Shown: positions 6,572-15,848, counted from the stretch's first letter. The stretch: 49,510 nt of DNA from Anaerolineales bacterium (GCA_016928575.1 JAFGKK010000061.1:1-49510); one strand, 5' to 3'. Notes: generated by a model not told the origin, from the sequence alone. Made by a program: numbers and translations.

Positions 6572-7609
6572 ATGCCCGTCTTGCCGGAGAACCCGACGCC
6601 GAACCCGGACCGCATTTTGCAGTCCGGGGATTCCCTGAGCGCCGCCATCGCCGTGTGGGAACAATCCTTAAAGGAAGCCGGCAACACCCCCAACACGGTC
6701 AACGCCTTCACCGCCGATCTGCGGCTGATGATGCGCTACCTCGGCGGCGGCCGGGCGCTCTCCGGCGTTTCCACCCGCGACCTGCAGGATTTCTTCCATT
6801 GGATGGAAACCGAGCGCGGAGTCCCTTGCAGTCCGAAAACCTACTCGCGGCGGATCACCTCGGTCAAATCCTTCTTCCGGCGCATGCTGGAGACGGGGGT
6901 CCTCGCGGCCGATCCCGCCGTGCCGATCGTCCAACGCCTGGTGCAAAGCCCCCTGCCGGAGATCCTCACCTACGCCGAAGCCCGGCGGGTGCTGGCCGCC
7001 GCCCGCGCGATGCGCTCCGCTCCCGGGCCGGCCATTCTCCGCGGCCGCGGGGGTTCGAAAACCGATCCGAACCGGCGCCCGCCGCCGGGGAAGCCGCTTG
7101 CGGACGACCGGCCGTTCACCCTGGTCTCCCTGCTGCTGCAGACCGGAATCAAAAAAGGGGAATGCACCGGCTTGCGCATGAACCACATCGACTCCGGGGC
7201 CGGGGAGCCCTGCCTGTTCATCCGCTACGGAAATCCGCGCCAGCGCTTCAAGGAGCGCAAGATCGCGCTTTCGCGGGAGTGGGTGGAAAGCTACGCGCGC
7301 TACCTGGAGCAGTACGCGCCAACCGACCGCGTTTTCCCGTGGTCCCCGCGGCGCCTGGAATACCTGCTGGAGGAAATCGGCGCGCGGGCCGGGCTTGAAA
7401 AGCACCTTTCGTTTGACATGTGCCGCTGGACCTGCGCGGTGTTGGACCGCAAGCGCGGCCTGGAGCCCGATAAGGTCCGCCAAAAGCTGGGCCTCAGCCG
7501 GATGCAATGGCGCGAAGTGGGGAAGAAAATCGAACAGCTGACCTCCGCCGCCGGCGAAACGGCCGCTTCCGATGTGCTATACTCGCTGTCCATGGAGGAC
7601 GGCGCGTGA
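6572..7609 (+). CDS. Tyrosine-recombinase homologue with degenerate active site
   Basis: The 345-residue protein has an N-terminal SAM-like core-binding domain (TPNTVNAFTADLRLMMRYL...SPKTYSRRITSVKSFF, split here) and a C-terminal catalytic-type domain. Most catalytic positions are replaced. Box I, usually TGLRxSE, reads TGIKKGE (Arg to Lys). Box II, usually HxLRH, reads DMCRW, keeping only the Arg. The LGH position reads LGLS and the tyrosine position near WREVGKK is gone. DNA cleavage is therefore unlikely, while DNA binding is plausible. ATG 6572 is chosen for GGAGAGA just upstream. The stop overlaps the GTG of the next gene (GTGA), so expression is coupled with the sensor kinase. It may be a domesticated DNA-binding regulator; this is inference. 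Confidence 0.75.
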   Translation: MPVLPENPTPNPDRILQSGDSLSAAIAVWEQSLKEAGNTPNTVNAFTADLRLMMRYLGGGRALSGVSTRDLQDFFHWMETERGVPCSPKTYSRRITSVKSFFRRMLETGVLAADPAVPIVQRLVQSPLPEILTYAEARRVLAAARAMRSAPGPAILRGRGGSKTDPNRRPPPGKPLADDRPFTLVSLLLQTGIKKGECTGLRMNHIDSGAGEPCLFIRYGNPRQRFKERKIALSREWVESYARYLEQYAPTDRVFPWSPRRLEYLLEEIGARAGLEKHLSFDMCRWTCAVLDRKRGLEPDKVRQKLGLSRMQWREVGKKIEQLTSAAGETAASDVLYSLSMEDGA

Positions 7610-10239
7610 ACCTCGAAAGCGGCCGGGTCGGCCGGCACCTCGAAATCATCTACCACCTCAACCGCGAACTCGCCCGGCACCTCGATCTCTCCGAGGTCCT
7701 CAGCCGGACCCTCGAACTGCTCGTCCAATCCCTCAAAGCCTCCGGCGGCAGCATCGCGGTCATCGGCGAGGACGGAAACCTGCTGGACGCCTCGATGGCG
7801 GTCGGCGGATCGATCATCCCCAAAGCCGTCCAGCAGCTGGCCCCGGCTTTGCGCCAGGGCTTGGCCGGCTGGGTCCTCGGAAACGGCAAAGTCGCGCTGG
7901 TCGAGGACACCCAAAACGATCCGCGCTGGATCCCCACCGATCCGAAAGTCGCCCAGGCCCACACCCAAACTTCGCAGCCCACCCGCTCGGCGGTCAGCGC
8001 GCCCCTGCTTGGCCGCGAAGGCGTGGTCGGGGTGATCACCCTGGTGCACACCTCCACCAGCCACTTTTCCAGCGAGGACCTGCGGCTCCTGGCCGCCACG
8101 GCCGAGACGGTTGGTTTGGCGGTGGAAAACGCCCGGCTCTACACCTCGGAGCACCAGCGGCGGATGTTCGCCTCCACCCTCCAGGAGGTGGCGCATATCA
8201 TCAACGCCACGCTGGAGCCGGAGAAGGTGTTCACGCTGATCCTCGACCAGCTTTCCCAGATCGTGACCTTCGATTCAGCCTCGCTCCTGCTGTTGGAGGG
8301 AGACCGGCTGAGGGTCGCCGCCTCGCGCGGATTCGCCGACCCCGCGGTGTTCGAAGATTTCTATTTCCCCTTCCAGCCGGAGAATCCCTCCTGGCGCACG
8401 ATGAAGGACCGCAAAGCGAAAGTGATCGACGACGTCCAGCAGACCGCCGGCTGGCACGTCAACGAAGCAATCCCCGAATCCAAGAAGATCCGCGGCTGGC
8501 TCGGCGTGCCGCTGCTCGTGCACGACAAGCCGGTGGGGCTGATCTCGATCGACAGCCACAAGCCCGCGGCCTACACGCCCGGTGACGCCGGCCTGGCGAC
8601 GGCCTTCGCCGACCAGGCCGCCACCGCGGTGGCCAACGCGCGGCTGTATTCCGAGAGCCAACAGCAGACTCGGACCATGGCGATGATGGCCGAAACGACG
8701 CGGATGATCGTTTCCAGCCTCGACCTGAACGAGGTGCTCAAGGAAGTGCTCAGCCGGGTGGTCGCCTTCCTCGGGGTGGAGGCGGGATCGATCGCGCTGA
8801 TCGACGAGGCCAGCGGCGACCTGGTGTTCCGCAGCGCCACCGGACCCAAGGCCGCCGCCCTGCAGGGCCGCCGGCTGAAGCCCGGCCAGGGCTTGGCCGG
8901 GTGGGTGGTGCAGAACGGCCGGCCGCTCGTCGTCGCCGACGCCCGGCTCGACGAACGATTCGACGCCGCCTTCGACAACCAAACCGGGTTCGTCACCCGT
9001 TCGGTCGCCTGCGTGCCGATCCTCCTCCGCGAGCAAATCCTCGGCGCGGTCGAGGTGATCAATCCGCTCAGCGGGGCCTTCAGCGAGCAGTCGGTCCAGG
9101 TGTTGGAATACCTCACCGGGCTGGCGGCCTCGGCCATCTCGCACGCCCAGCTCTTCGCCCAAACCCGCGCGGCCGAACAGCGCTACCTGACCCTCTTCCA
9201 AGACAGCATCGATCCGATCCTGATCAGCGACCTCGACGGCAAGATCGTCGACGCCAACGCCCAAGCGGCGCAGTTCACCGGCTACTCCCGCGAGGAACTG
9301 CTCAAGCTGCGGATTCAGGCCCTCCATCCGGTCCACACCGCCAAACTCGGCCAGCGCTTCGGCGACATCAAACACGGCGAGGTGCGCAGCTACGAATCCC
9401 GCCTGCGCACGCACAGCGGCAAGCAGGCGCCGGTCGAGCTCTACGTCAAGCGCATCCCGGGGCCGGAGCCGGATCAGGATACGGTGCAGTGGATCGTCCG
9501 CGACATCGCCCAGCGCGCCGACCTCGACGAACTGCGCTCCGACCTGACCTCGATGCTCTTCCACGACATGCGCTCGCCCCTCGGCAACGTCATCTCCAGC
9601 TTGCAGCTGCTCAACGATCCGCCGCCGGCTGACGAAACCGTTCGCTCCCTGCTGACCATCTCGCTGCGCTCGGCGCGCCGGCTTTCGCGGATGATTGATT
9701 CGCTCCTGGACCTGCGTCGCCTGGAGGAAGGCCGCGCGGTGATCAAGCGCACAAAGGTCTCTCTGGCCGCGCTGGCGGCTGAGGCCGTTGAGGAGGCCCA
9801 GCCGGTGGCGGAGGGCAAGGGCATTATCCTGCAGATGGGCATCCCGCTTTCGCTGCCGAGCGTGGAGGCCGATTCCGACATGATCCGCCGGGTGATCAGC
9901 AACCTGCTCGACAACGCGGTGAAATACACCCCCGGCGGCGGAAGCATCCGCCTGACGGCCGAACCGGACGGGTCGAACGTGTGGTTCTCGGTGAGCGACA
10001 CCGGGCCGGGAATCCCGGCCGAGGAGCGCCACCGAATCTTCGACAAATACAGCCGGATCGAGCGCATCGGCGCGCCCAAAGGGCTCGGCCTCGGCCTGGC
10101 CTTCTGCCGCCTGGCGGTCAAAGCCCACGGCGGACGGATTTGGATCGATTCGCCGGCGGAGGGCGGAGCCGCCTTTCGCTTCAGCCTGCCGCAGACGGCG
10201 GCCGCCGAAGAGGCATCCCCGCCCGCCGCCGCAGACTGA
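7606..10239 (+). CDS. Soluble GAF-GAF-GAF-PAS sensor histidine kinase
   Basis: An 877-residue kinase without membrane segments. Three GAF domains (about residues 25-175, 190-345 and 360-515) are recognisable from repeated GLAGWV, SVACVPILLREQILG and VANARLY-type segments. A PAS domain follows (about 525-645, LFQDSIDPILISDLDGKIVDA in part). The HisKA box FHDMRSPLG places the phospho-accepting His at residue 653. The ATPase domain has the N box DNAVKYTP (N770), DTGPGIP and GLGLGLAFCR. Start GTG 7606 has GGAGG 7 bases upstream and overlaps the previous stop, giving translational coupling. No response regulator is adjacent. The signal is unknown; GAF domains commonly sense cyclic nucleotides, redox state or tetrapyrroles. 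Confidence 0.93.
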   Translation: MNLESGRVGRHLEIIYHLNRELARHLDLSEVLSRTLELLVQSLKASGGSIAVIGEDGNLLDASMAVGGSIIPKAVQQLAPALRQGLAGWVLGNGKVALVEDTQNDPRWIPTDPKVAQAHTQTSQPTRSAVSAPLLGREGVVGVITLVHTSTSHFSSEDLRLLAATAETVGLAVENARLYTSEHQRRMFASTLQEVAHIINATLEPEKVFTLILDQLSQIVTFDSASLLLLEGDRLRVAASRGFADPAVFEDFYFPFQPENPSWRTMKDRKAKVIDDVQQTAGWHVNEAIPESKKIRGWLGVPLLVHDKPVGLISIDSHKPAAYTPGDAGLATAFADQAATAVANARLYSESQQQTRTMAMMAETTRMIVSSLDLNEVLKEVLSRVVAFLGVEAGSIALIDEASGDLVFRSATGPKAAALQGRRLKPGQGLAGWVVQNGRPLVVADARLDERFDAAFDNQTGFVTRSVACVPILLREQILGAVEVINPLSGAFSEQSVQVLEYLTGLAASAISHAQLFAQTRAAEQRYLTLFQDSIDPILISDLDGKIVDANAQAAQFTGYSREELLKLRIQALHPVHTAKLGQRFGDIKHGEVRSYESRLRTHSGKQAPVELYVKRIPGPEPDQDTVQWIVRDIAQRADLDELRSDLTSMLFHDMRSPLGNVISSLQLLNDPPPADETVRSLLTISLRSARRLSRMIDSLLDLRRLEEGRAVIKRTKVSLAALAAEAVEEAQPVAEGKGIILQMGIPLSLPSVEADSDMIRRVISNLLDNAVKYTPGGGSIRLTAEPDGSNVWFSVSDTGPGIPAEERHRIFDKYSRIERIGAPKGLGLGLAFCRLAVKAHGGRIWIDSPAEGGAAFRFSLPQTAAAEEASPPAAAD

Positions 10240-10313
10240 ACGGCCGCTCGACCGGCGCCGGCTGTAGATCATCCCGCGCAAGCGGAACCATTCCATCCTT
10301 TTCCGGAGGCCGC

Positions 10314-11186
10314 ATGCCCCGACTTCCCGCACACGTGCTTTTTGAATCCGGCTGCCACGGCCATGGCGTGGCGGCGGTGGTCGGCTCGCAGAATATCCTG
10401 TGCATCGACACCCCCATTCTGCCGATGGAGGCGGAAGCCTGGCGCAAGCGGCTGCTCGAGAAGGGCCGCCCGATCGCCTTCATCGTCCAAATGGATTCTT
10501 CCCCGGACCGGGCCTTCGCCGCCGCCCACCTGGCTTCGCTCTACGAAGGCCAGCCCCCCACTCTGCTGGCGCACCAGCAGACGACCGACGCGGTCAAGAC
10601 CCTCCAGGATTCCCTGAAGAACAATCCCCTGCTCGGCGCGCTGGAAGCTTCCTCCCTGAACCTGGATCCGCTGTCTCTGCGTTGGCCCCGTCCGGCGATG
10701 GCCTTCAACCGGTCGATGACGCTCCATTGGTCGCCGTCGGAGATCGTCCTGCACCACGCGCCGTCGACCGTGCCCGGCGCGTGCTGGGTCCACCTGCCGA
10801 AGGAAGAGATCCTCTTTGTCGGGGATTCCCTCTCCTCCGCGCTTCCCCCGCTGCTGCACGAAGCCCGGTTTGAATCCTGGCTGGAGACCCTGACCGCACT
10901 GCGGCGCGCGCCGTTCAAGGGTTGCCGCCTGATCTGCTCGCACGGCGGCTGGATCGACTCGGACGGCGTCGCCAAGTTCTCCAATTTCCTGCGCGCCGCC
11001 CAACGCAAAGCCGCCGCGATCCGCGAGAAGCCCGATCCGCAGAAGGAGATCGCCCAGGCCGCCCTGTCCCTGCTGGAGTTCTTCACCTTTCCGTCTGAGC
11101 GCAAGGAATGTCTCCTGCGCCGCCTGCAGACCGGCCTGCGCCTGCTCTGGGAACGCGAACACACGCCCGCTGCCACCCAGCCTTAG
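10314..11186 (+). CDS. Metallo-beta-lactamase-fold protein lacking metal ligands
   Basis: The 290-residue protein resembles the MBL fold: early strands with GHGVAAVVGSQNILCIDT, a strand-helix region IAFIVQMDSSPDRAFAAAHL where hydrolases carry HxHxDH, a late ILFVGDSLS strand, and a terminal LICSHGG. The zinc histidines are missing (the motif is replaced by DSSPDR), so hydrolase activity is doubtful. ATG 10314 has GGAGG 6 bases upstream. It follows the sensor kinase by 74 bases on the same strand and may share its transcript. A role as a binding or regulatory partner of the kinase is possible but unproven. The fold assignment is by eye and moderate. Confidence 0.5.
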   Translation: MPRLPAHVLFESGCHGHGVAAVVGSQNILCIDTPILPMEAEAWRKRLLEKGRPIAFIVQMDSSPDRAFAAAHLASLYEGQPPTLLAHQQTTDAVKTLQDSLKNNPLLGALEASSLNLDPLSLRWPRPAMAFNRSMTLHWSPSEIVLHHAPSTVPGACWVHLPKEEILFVGDSLSSALPPLLHEARFESWLETLTALRRAPFKGCRLICSHGGWIDSDGVAKFSNFLRAAQRKAAAIREKPDPQKEIAQAALSLLEFFTFPSERKECLLRRLQTGLRLLWEREHTPAATQP

Positions 11187-11556
11187 CCCCCCGAGAGAAT
11201 AACTCGGCATTTCTTTACTCGAGAAGCTTCTCTCCTCGCCCTTGATCCTCGAGCGTCAAGGACCTGACGGGTGTAATGGATCTGTCAGGTGCCGGATTTT
11301 CGAGATCCGGGCGGGGATTATCAAGCCTCTCTCCCAATGAACTGATAACTACCGGGCTCTGGCGGAGGTAAAGGATCCGCGCCGGAGGATTCTCCGACGC
11401 GGTTTTGCTCCAAGTTGAGATCCCTGAAAAGTCGGAACAAATACCCCTTTTCGTGGATGGTGGGCTCTGCTTGAAAATATGGGGGCGTTTTCGGTTGTTT
11501 TCGCCCGGCTGCCTGTCCTGAGCGGTCTTGCGAAGGAATGCCGGGCATAATATCCG
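11187..11556. other. Gene-free region with a small hairpin repeat
   Basis: No convincing gene. It contains one short inverted repeat, ACCTGAC...GTCAGGT (11262-11290). The rest shows no recognisable signal. Confidence 0.4.
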
Positions 11557-11589
11557 CGCCCGGGGCTGAAGCCCCGGGCGTCTTTTTTT
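11557..11589 (+). terminator. Strong GC-rich hairpin with T run
   Basis: CGCCCGGGGCT and AGCCCCGGGCG pair around a minimal loop and are followed by TCTTTTTTT on the plus strand. It probably ends transcripts from 10314-11186 before they reach the convergent gene. On the minus strand the hairpin follows the stop at 11608 but has no T run. Confidence 0.7.
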
Positions 11590-11607
11590 CTTGGATACCA
11601 TGATCCT

Positions 11608-12957
11608 TTACGCCGGCGGCGTGACCCAATTGACTCCGAAGTTGACCGTTTCCACCTCGCCCGCGGTCAGCGTGACCGTCACCGGATTAGGCGAAGTGAT
11701 GTAGAAATCGATGCCCCCGCCGAGGTAGCGCACGCAATACGTCCCGACCGGAATGTTCTCGAATGCATACGCCCCCGAGGCGCCGATCGCGGCGGATTGA
11801 TAGCCGGCGGAGGGACAGGCCCCCTGACCGAGCTGCACCTCGCCGTGCGGGTAGATCGGTTCGTTGGCGTCCCGCACCCCGTTGTCGGTCATGGCGGGCG
11901 GATTGGCATGGTAGTAATCGCGGAAGATCACGCCGTTGATGGTTCCGAAATACATACACAATCCCGCTTCCGTACCGGTCGGCGTGAAGCCGAAGGCGTC
12001 CCGGCAGGTGTTATCCAATCCCCAAATTTCTTTCAATGGATACAAGGTTGTCTGGACCGGAAGCGGCGAGCCGGCCTCCTTTTGGGTGAAATGATCGTTG
12101 TAGTCCATCCAAGCCGGGTTCCGGATCCCCAGATCCGCCAGTCCGTTCCACAGGAACTGCGATGCGTTGTTTACCACCGAGTACTTGAAAGCCAATTGCA
12201 CCTTCTTGCCCCCCTCGATCTGTCGGATCCAGGCCAAGTCCGGATCGGCCCCCTGCCCGGCGGCGAACAGGTTTTCATCGTACCCGTCGGCCTGGTCCCA
12301 AGGGGCGTTGGAAACCTGCGCCGTCGGCCCGCCCACGTCGTAATTCGTGTCCCTCCAAACCTCCACCCCGTCGGTGGTCCACTCGCCGCTTGGCGGAGAC
12401 GCCCCCCAGATCAGGTAATCCCCGCGGTCGTCCTTGTTGAGGTCGAACTCCGCGCCGTACATCGTCTGCCGGATTCCCTCCGCGCGCGGTTCGAGGAATT
12501 CGAAGGTGACGTACACCCACGGCGACGCGATCTTCAGATCCACCCGTTTCAGATCCACATCCGAAAGGTATTCCATCTCCTCGGCGGTGAACGGCCGCTC
12601 CCAGCGGTTGTTGTGGTATTCGTCCCCGCCGATCGCCTTCTTCTGCGGGGCGTAGGGCTTGGTGTCGAAGTCGGTGATGTAGCGGGTGGTTCCGGAGGGA
12701 TTCTGCGGCGTAACCAAGTGGACGATCGTGTAGGTGGAAGTGGGTGTGGGCGTCGCTGTATCGGCGGGTTCGGGAATATCCGCGGGGCTCTCGGCGGTTT
12801 CCCCGGACGGGCTTCCGCCGGTCTCGGCGGTCGGGGTGGCCTTTGGCTCGGGCGATCCCGCGCCGGCCGCATTCTCGGTCAGATTGCATGCCAGCATCAT
12901 CAGCAGGAGAAGAGGAAGCAACACACAGAATCGATTCGGCGTTTTCGATTTACACAT
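11608..12957 (-). CDS. Secreted lipoprotein, paralogue 1, with Cna-B/SdrD-like C-terminal domain
   Basis: A 449-residue protein with a lipoprotein signal peptide (LLLLMMLACNL, lipobox Cys) and a Thr/Pro/Glu-rich linker. A family-specific domain of about 270 residues follows (landmarks NRWERPFTAEEMEYLSDVDL, MYGAEFDLNKDDRGDYLIWG, GADPDLAWIRQIEGG, FLWNGLADLGI, GLDNTCRDAFGFTPTGTEAG). The C-terminal beta domain resembles SdrD/Cna-B folds (NGVRDANEPI, FENIPVGTYCVRY). The function of the middle domain is unknown. ATG 12957 is chosen for AGGAGGAG just upstream. It belongs to a set of three tandem paralogues and probably has its own promoter. It acts at the cell surface. Confidence 0.8.
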   Translation of the reverse strand: MCKSKTPNRFCVLLPLLLLMMLACNLTENAAGAGSPEPKATPTAETGGSPSGETAESPADIPEPADTATPTPTSTYTIVHLVTPQNPSGTTRYITDFDTKPYAPQKKAIGGDEYHNNRWERPFTAEEMEYLSDVDLKRVDLKIASPWVYVTFEFLEPRAEGIRQTMYGAEFDLNKDDRGDYLIWGASPPSGEWTTDGVEVWRDTNYDVGGPTAQVSNAPWDQADGYDENLFAAGQGADPDLAWIRQIEGGKKVQLAFKYSVVNNASQFLWNGLADLGIRNPAWMDYNDHFTQKEAGSPLPVQTTLYPLKEIWGLDNTCRDAFGFTPTGTEAGLCMYFGTINGVIFRDYYHANPPAMTDNGVRDANEPIYPHGEVQLGQGACPSAGYQSAAIGASGAYAFENIPVGTYCVRYLGGGIDFYITSPNPVTVTLTAGEVETVNFGVNWVTPPA

Positions 12958-13044
12958 CTCCTCCTCCTTTGGAATAGCCTCAAATCCGCCCCTGCGGTCG
13001 AGGATCAACCAAGTGTTTGGAACCCCTCCGCCCATGTTTCTTTC

Positions 13045-13073
13045 AGTGTAGTACAAACCTCCGGCATCCACAA
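13045..13073 (-). promoter_or_regulatory. Possible promoter of secreted paralogue 1
   Basis: TTGTGG, a 17-base spacer and TACACT on the minus strand, about 90 bases upstream of the start. The match is moderate. The remaining 12958-13315 region shows no other feature. Confidence 0.4.
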
Positions 13074-13315
13074 ATTCCGGCCTCCCGGCGCACTTTCCGC
13101 CGGGTCCGCTCGCGCCCATCCGCAGATTGCATCGCCGCGTCCGCGCATTCCGGAAGGCATCTGCCCCCGGGGTCCGCCTTTGCGCTCGAGATCCGGAGCA
13201 CAGCCTGCCCACGGGCCGCGCAAGGAGCCGTCGCGGAATCCCACCGTCCCCCCGCGGATGCCGAACCACCCACGGCGCGCCTATGGAAAATCGCGGCCGC
13301 GCCCGCCGCGGCTGC

Positions 13316-14692
13316 TTAAAAGCCCCCCGGCGGGCACCCGAGTTCCACGTAGATGCCGATGTTCACCACCTCGCTCTCGCCCGCGGCCAATTCCACCGTC
13401 ACCGGATGCGGCGTGGTGTATTCGATCCACCCGGCGTATTCGTGGCTGACGCAATAGGTCCCGGCCGGAACCTCCGTGAAGGAGAACCGCCCGTCGGCGC
13501 CGGGCGCCGTGCTGCGGTATCCGGAAGAGGGGCAGGCCCCCTGGCCGAGCGTGATCTGCCCGGCGTCGGATCCCGGCTCGCCGTCGTCGATCACCCCGTT
13601 GTGCCAGCCGGCAAGGTTGTCGCAGGTCCCATCGAGCCAAAGCCTACCGGAGATGGTGCCGTTGTACATGCACAGCCCCGGTTCGGTGCCGGACGGCGTG
13701 AAGCCGTAGGCGTCGCGGCAGGTGTTGTCCAGTCCCCAGATCCCTTTCAGCGGGTACAGGTCGGCTTGCGCCGGAAACGGCGACCCGGCCTCGGCCGCGG
13801 TGAAGTGATCGTTGTAATCGAACCAGTCCGAGCGCCGGATCCCCGCGTCCGCCAAACCGTTCCAGAGGAACGCTGACGCGTTCCCCAGCGCGGAATATTT
13901 GAACGCCAGCTGAACCTTCGCCCCGCCCTCGGTCTGCCGGATCCACGCCAAGTCCGGATCCGCCCCCTGCCCGTCGGCGAACAGCTTACGCTCGTATCCG
14001 TCCGCGTTCGAAGCCGGCGGATCGCCCGCCTGCGGGTGCGCGCCGCCCACGTCGTTGTTCCCGTCTTCCCACGCCTCCACCCCCTGCACGGTCCAATCGG
14101 CGCCGGAAGGGGAAATCCCCCACACCAGAACGTCCCCGCGGCCGTCCCGGTCCAGGTCGAATTCGCCCCCGTACACCGTCTGCCCCACCCCCGCCGCGCG
14201 CGGGGCGATGAAGAAGAAGGTCAGGTAGATCCACGGTTCCACGATCCGCAATTCCACCCGCTCCAGGTCCACGTCGGAAAGGTACTCCATCGCTTCCGCC
14301 GTGTACGGCCGCTCCCAGCGGTTCCCGGCGAAGATGTCCGATCCGGAAGGCGCCCGCTTCTGCGGCGCGTAGTCGCGGGTGACGGGGTCGGTGACGTAAC
14401 GCGTCGTACCGCCCGCGCCCGGCGGCGTGTTCAGGTGGGCGACGGTGAAGGTCGGGGAGGGCTCCACCGGGCCGGATTCCGCCGTCCCGGAAGATGGGGG
14501 GCCGGCCTGCTCCGTTTCCGATCCGCCTCCCCCGCCCGATTCCGGCGTCGCCGTCACGTAGACCACCTCCCCGGTCGCGTCGCCGGAAACGACGCACGCC
14601 CCACCCGCGATCGCGAGCAGGAACCCCAGCGCCGCCAACGACCGCCACGGGGGTGCGGCGGACTTCGTCTTGCCTGCAGTGTATTCGATCAT
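13316..14692 (-). CDS. Secreted lipoprotein, paralogue 2
   Basis: A 458-residue paralogue of the neighbouring genes, with signal peptide and lipobox (LLAIAGGACVV), a Gly/Ser/Pro linker, then the same middle domain (NRWERPYTAEAMEYLSDVDL, YGGEFDLDRDGRGDVLVWG, GADPDLAWIRQTEGG, FLWNGLADAGI). The C-terminal Cna-B/SdrD-like domain is present (NGVIDDGEPG, FTEVPAGTYCVSHEYAGW). ATG 14692 has GGAGG with a 4-base spacer. Only 61 bases separate it from the truncated upstream paralogue, so the two may be co-transcribed. The ligand and function are unknown; a surface or adhesion role is inferred from the domain type only. Confidence 0.8.
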   Translation of the reverse strand: MIEYTAGKTKSAAPPWRSLAALGFLLAIAGGACVVSGDATGEVVYVTATPESGGGGGSETEQAGPPSSGTAESGPVEPSPTFTVAHLNTPPGAGGTTRYVTDPVTRDYAPQKRAPSGSDIFAGNRWERPYTAEAMEYLSDVDLERVELRIVEPWIYLTFFFIAPRAAGVGQTVYGGEFDLDRDGRGDVLVWGISPSGADWTVQGVEAWEDGNNDVGGAHPQAGDPPASNADGYERKLFADGQGADPDLAWIRQTEGGAKVQLAFKYSALGNASAFLWNGLADAGIRRSDWFDYNDHFTAAEAGSPFPAQADLYPLKGIWGLDNTCRDAYGFTPSGTEPGLCMYNGTISGRLWLDGTCDNLAGWHNGVIDDGEPGSDAGQITLGQGACPSSGYRSTAPGADGRFSFTEVPAGTYCVSHEYAGWIEYTTPHPVTVELAAGESEVVNIGIYVELGCPPGGF

Positions 14693-14753
14693 GCAACCTC
14701 CAGAGGGGGACAAGATTAGGTTTTCGGTTCTTTGCGTGGGAGACTCCGGGACG

Positions 14754-15830
14754 TCAACATAATCCCACTTCCGCGCCCGTCGGGGCATACCCGTAGGCGT
14801 CGCGGCAGGTGTTGTCGATTCCGAACAGCGCCGCCAGCGGGTAATAATCCGGCTGGATCGGCAGCGGCGAACCGGCTTCGCCCTGGGTGAAGCGGTCGTT
14901 GTAATCCATCCAATCCGGCCGGCGCACGCCGAAATCGGCCAGGCCGTTCCACAGAAAATGGGCCGCGTTCTTGATCGCGAGAGACTTGAACCCCAGCTGG
15001 ACCTTCGCCCCCCCTTCCACGCGGCGGATCCACGCCAGGTCCGGATCGGCCCCCTGCCCGCCGCGGAACAGGTTCTGATCATACCCGGTCCCGCCCGTCC
15101 AAGGGGCGTTGGTCATCTGCGGCGAGGGGCCGCCCACGTCCCCGTCGAAATCCGTCCACACCTCCACGCCTTCCACCGTCCACTCCACCCCGGAAGGCGA
15201 CGCCCCCCAGATCAGGTAATCCCCGCGCCCGTCCAGGTCGGTGTCGAATTCGGCGCCGTACATCGTCCGGCCGATACCCTCCGCCCGCGTTCCGGAGGCG
15301 AAGAACGTCACGACGATCCACGGCGGGTCGATCCGCAGTTCCGCCCGGACCAGGTCCACGTCCGGGAGATAGTCCATCGTCCCGGAGGTGTAGGGCCGTT
15401 CCCAGCGGTTGTGTTGATACTCGTCCGAACCGGAGGCGACCCTTTGCTGCGGCGCGTAATCCCGCGTATCGGGGTCGACGATGTAGCGCGTGGCGCCGCT
15501 CCCGGCGGGCGGCGTGGTCGTGTGCGCGTGGGTGGGGGTCGGGGACGGCGACGGCGTTCCGCTCGGCGCCGCCGTCTCCGCCGGAGGGAGGGAGAGGCTC
15601 TCCGTCGGCGTGTCCGCGCGGATATCCGGGGAAGCGGCTGTCGCCGACAGGAACCTGCCCCCGGCGGATGTAGAGTATTGGAAGATGGAGTGCGCCAGCG
15701 CGGTCTGAGTCGCCGGAAGGGAATCCCCGGCGGCGGCCGCGGCCCGGCAGCCCAGCAGGCACGCCAGGACCGGGATCAGCCAAAGCCTGCGGCGGCGGTG
15801 ACGGCGGGGGATGAACATCGGCGCAAGCAT
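14754..15830 (-). CDS. Secreted paralogue 3, lacking the C-terminal domain
   Basis: A 358-residue copy of the same family with a positively charged N-terminus and hydrophobic signal ending in a possible lipobox (VLACLLGCRA), a Thr/Pro linker, and the complete middle domain (NRWERPYTSGTMDYLPDVDL, MYGAEFDTDLDGRGDYLIWG, GADPDLAWIRRVEGG, DNTCRDAYGYAPTGAEVGLC). It stops immediately after GLC, where the other two continue into the Cna-B/SdrD-like domain, so the last roughly 90 residues are missing, probably by a deletion that fused it closely to the next gene. Start ATG 15830 or 15818 is open; neither has a good Shine-Dalgarno sequence. It may still be secreted and functional. Confidence 0.7.
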   Translation of the reverse strand: MLAPMFIPRRHRRRRLWLIPVLACLLGCRAAAAAGDSLPATQTALAHSIFQYSTSAGGRFLSATAASPDIRADTPTESLSLPPAETAAPSGTPSPSPTPTHAHTTTPPAGSGATRYIVDPDTRDYAPQQRVASGSDEYQHNRWERPYTSGTMDYLPDVDLVRAELRIDPPWIVVTFFASGTRAEGIGRTMYGAEFDTDLDGRGDYLIWGASPSGVEWTVEGVEVWTDFDGDVGGPSPQMTNAPWTGGTGYDQNLFRGGQGADPDLAWIRRVEGGAKVQLGFKSLAIKNAAHFLWNGLADFGVRRPDWMDYNDRFTQGEAGSPLPIQPDYYPLAALFGIDNTCRDAYGYAPTGAEVGLC

Positions 15831-15848
15831 CCGGCGGAAAGTCCGCCC

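Noticed and set aside
7507-7605. Earlier start of the sensor kinase at 7507
   Set aside because: It would overlap the previous gene by about 100 bases and adds Arg-rich non-homologous residues; GTG 7606 has GGAGG at 7 bases.
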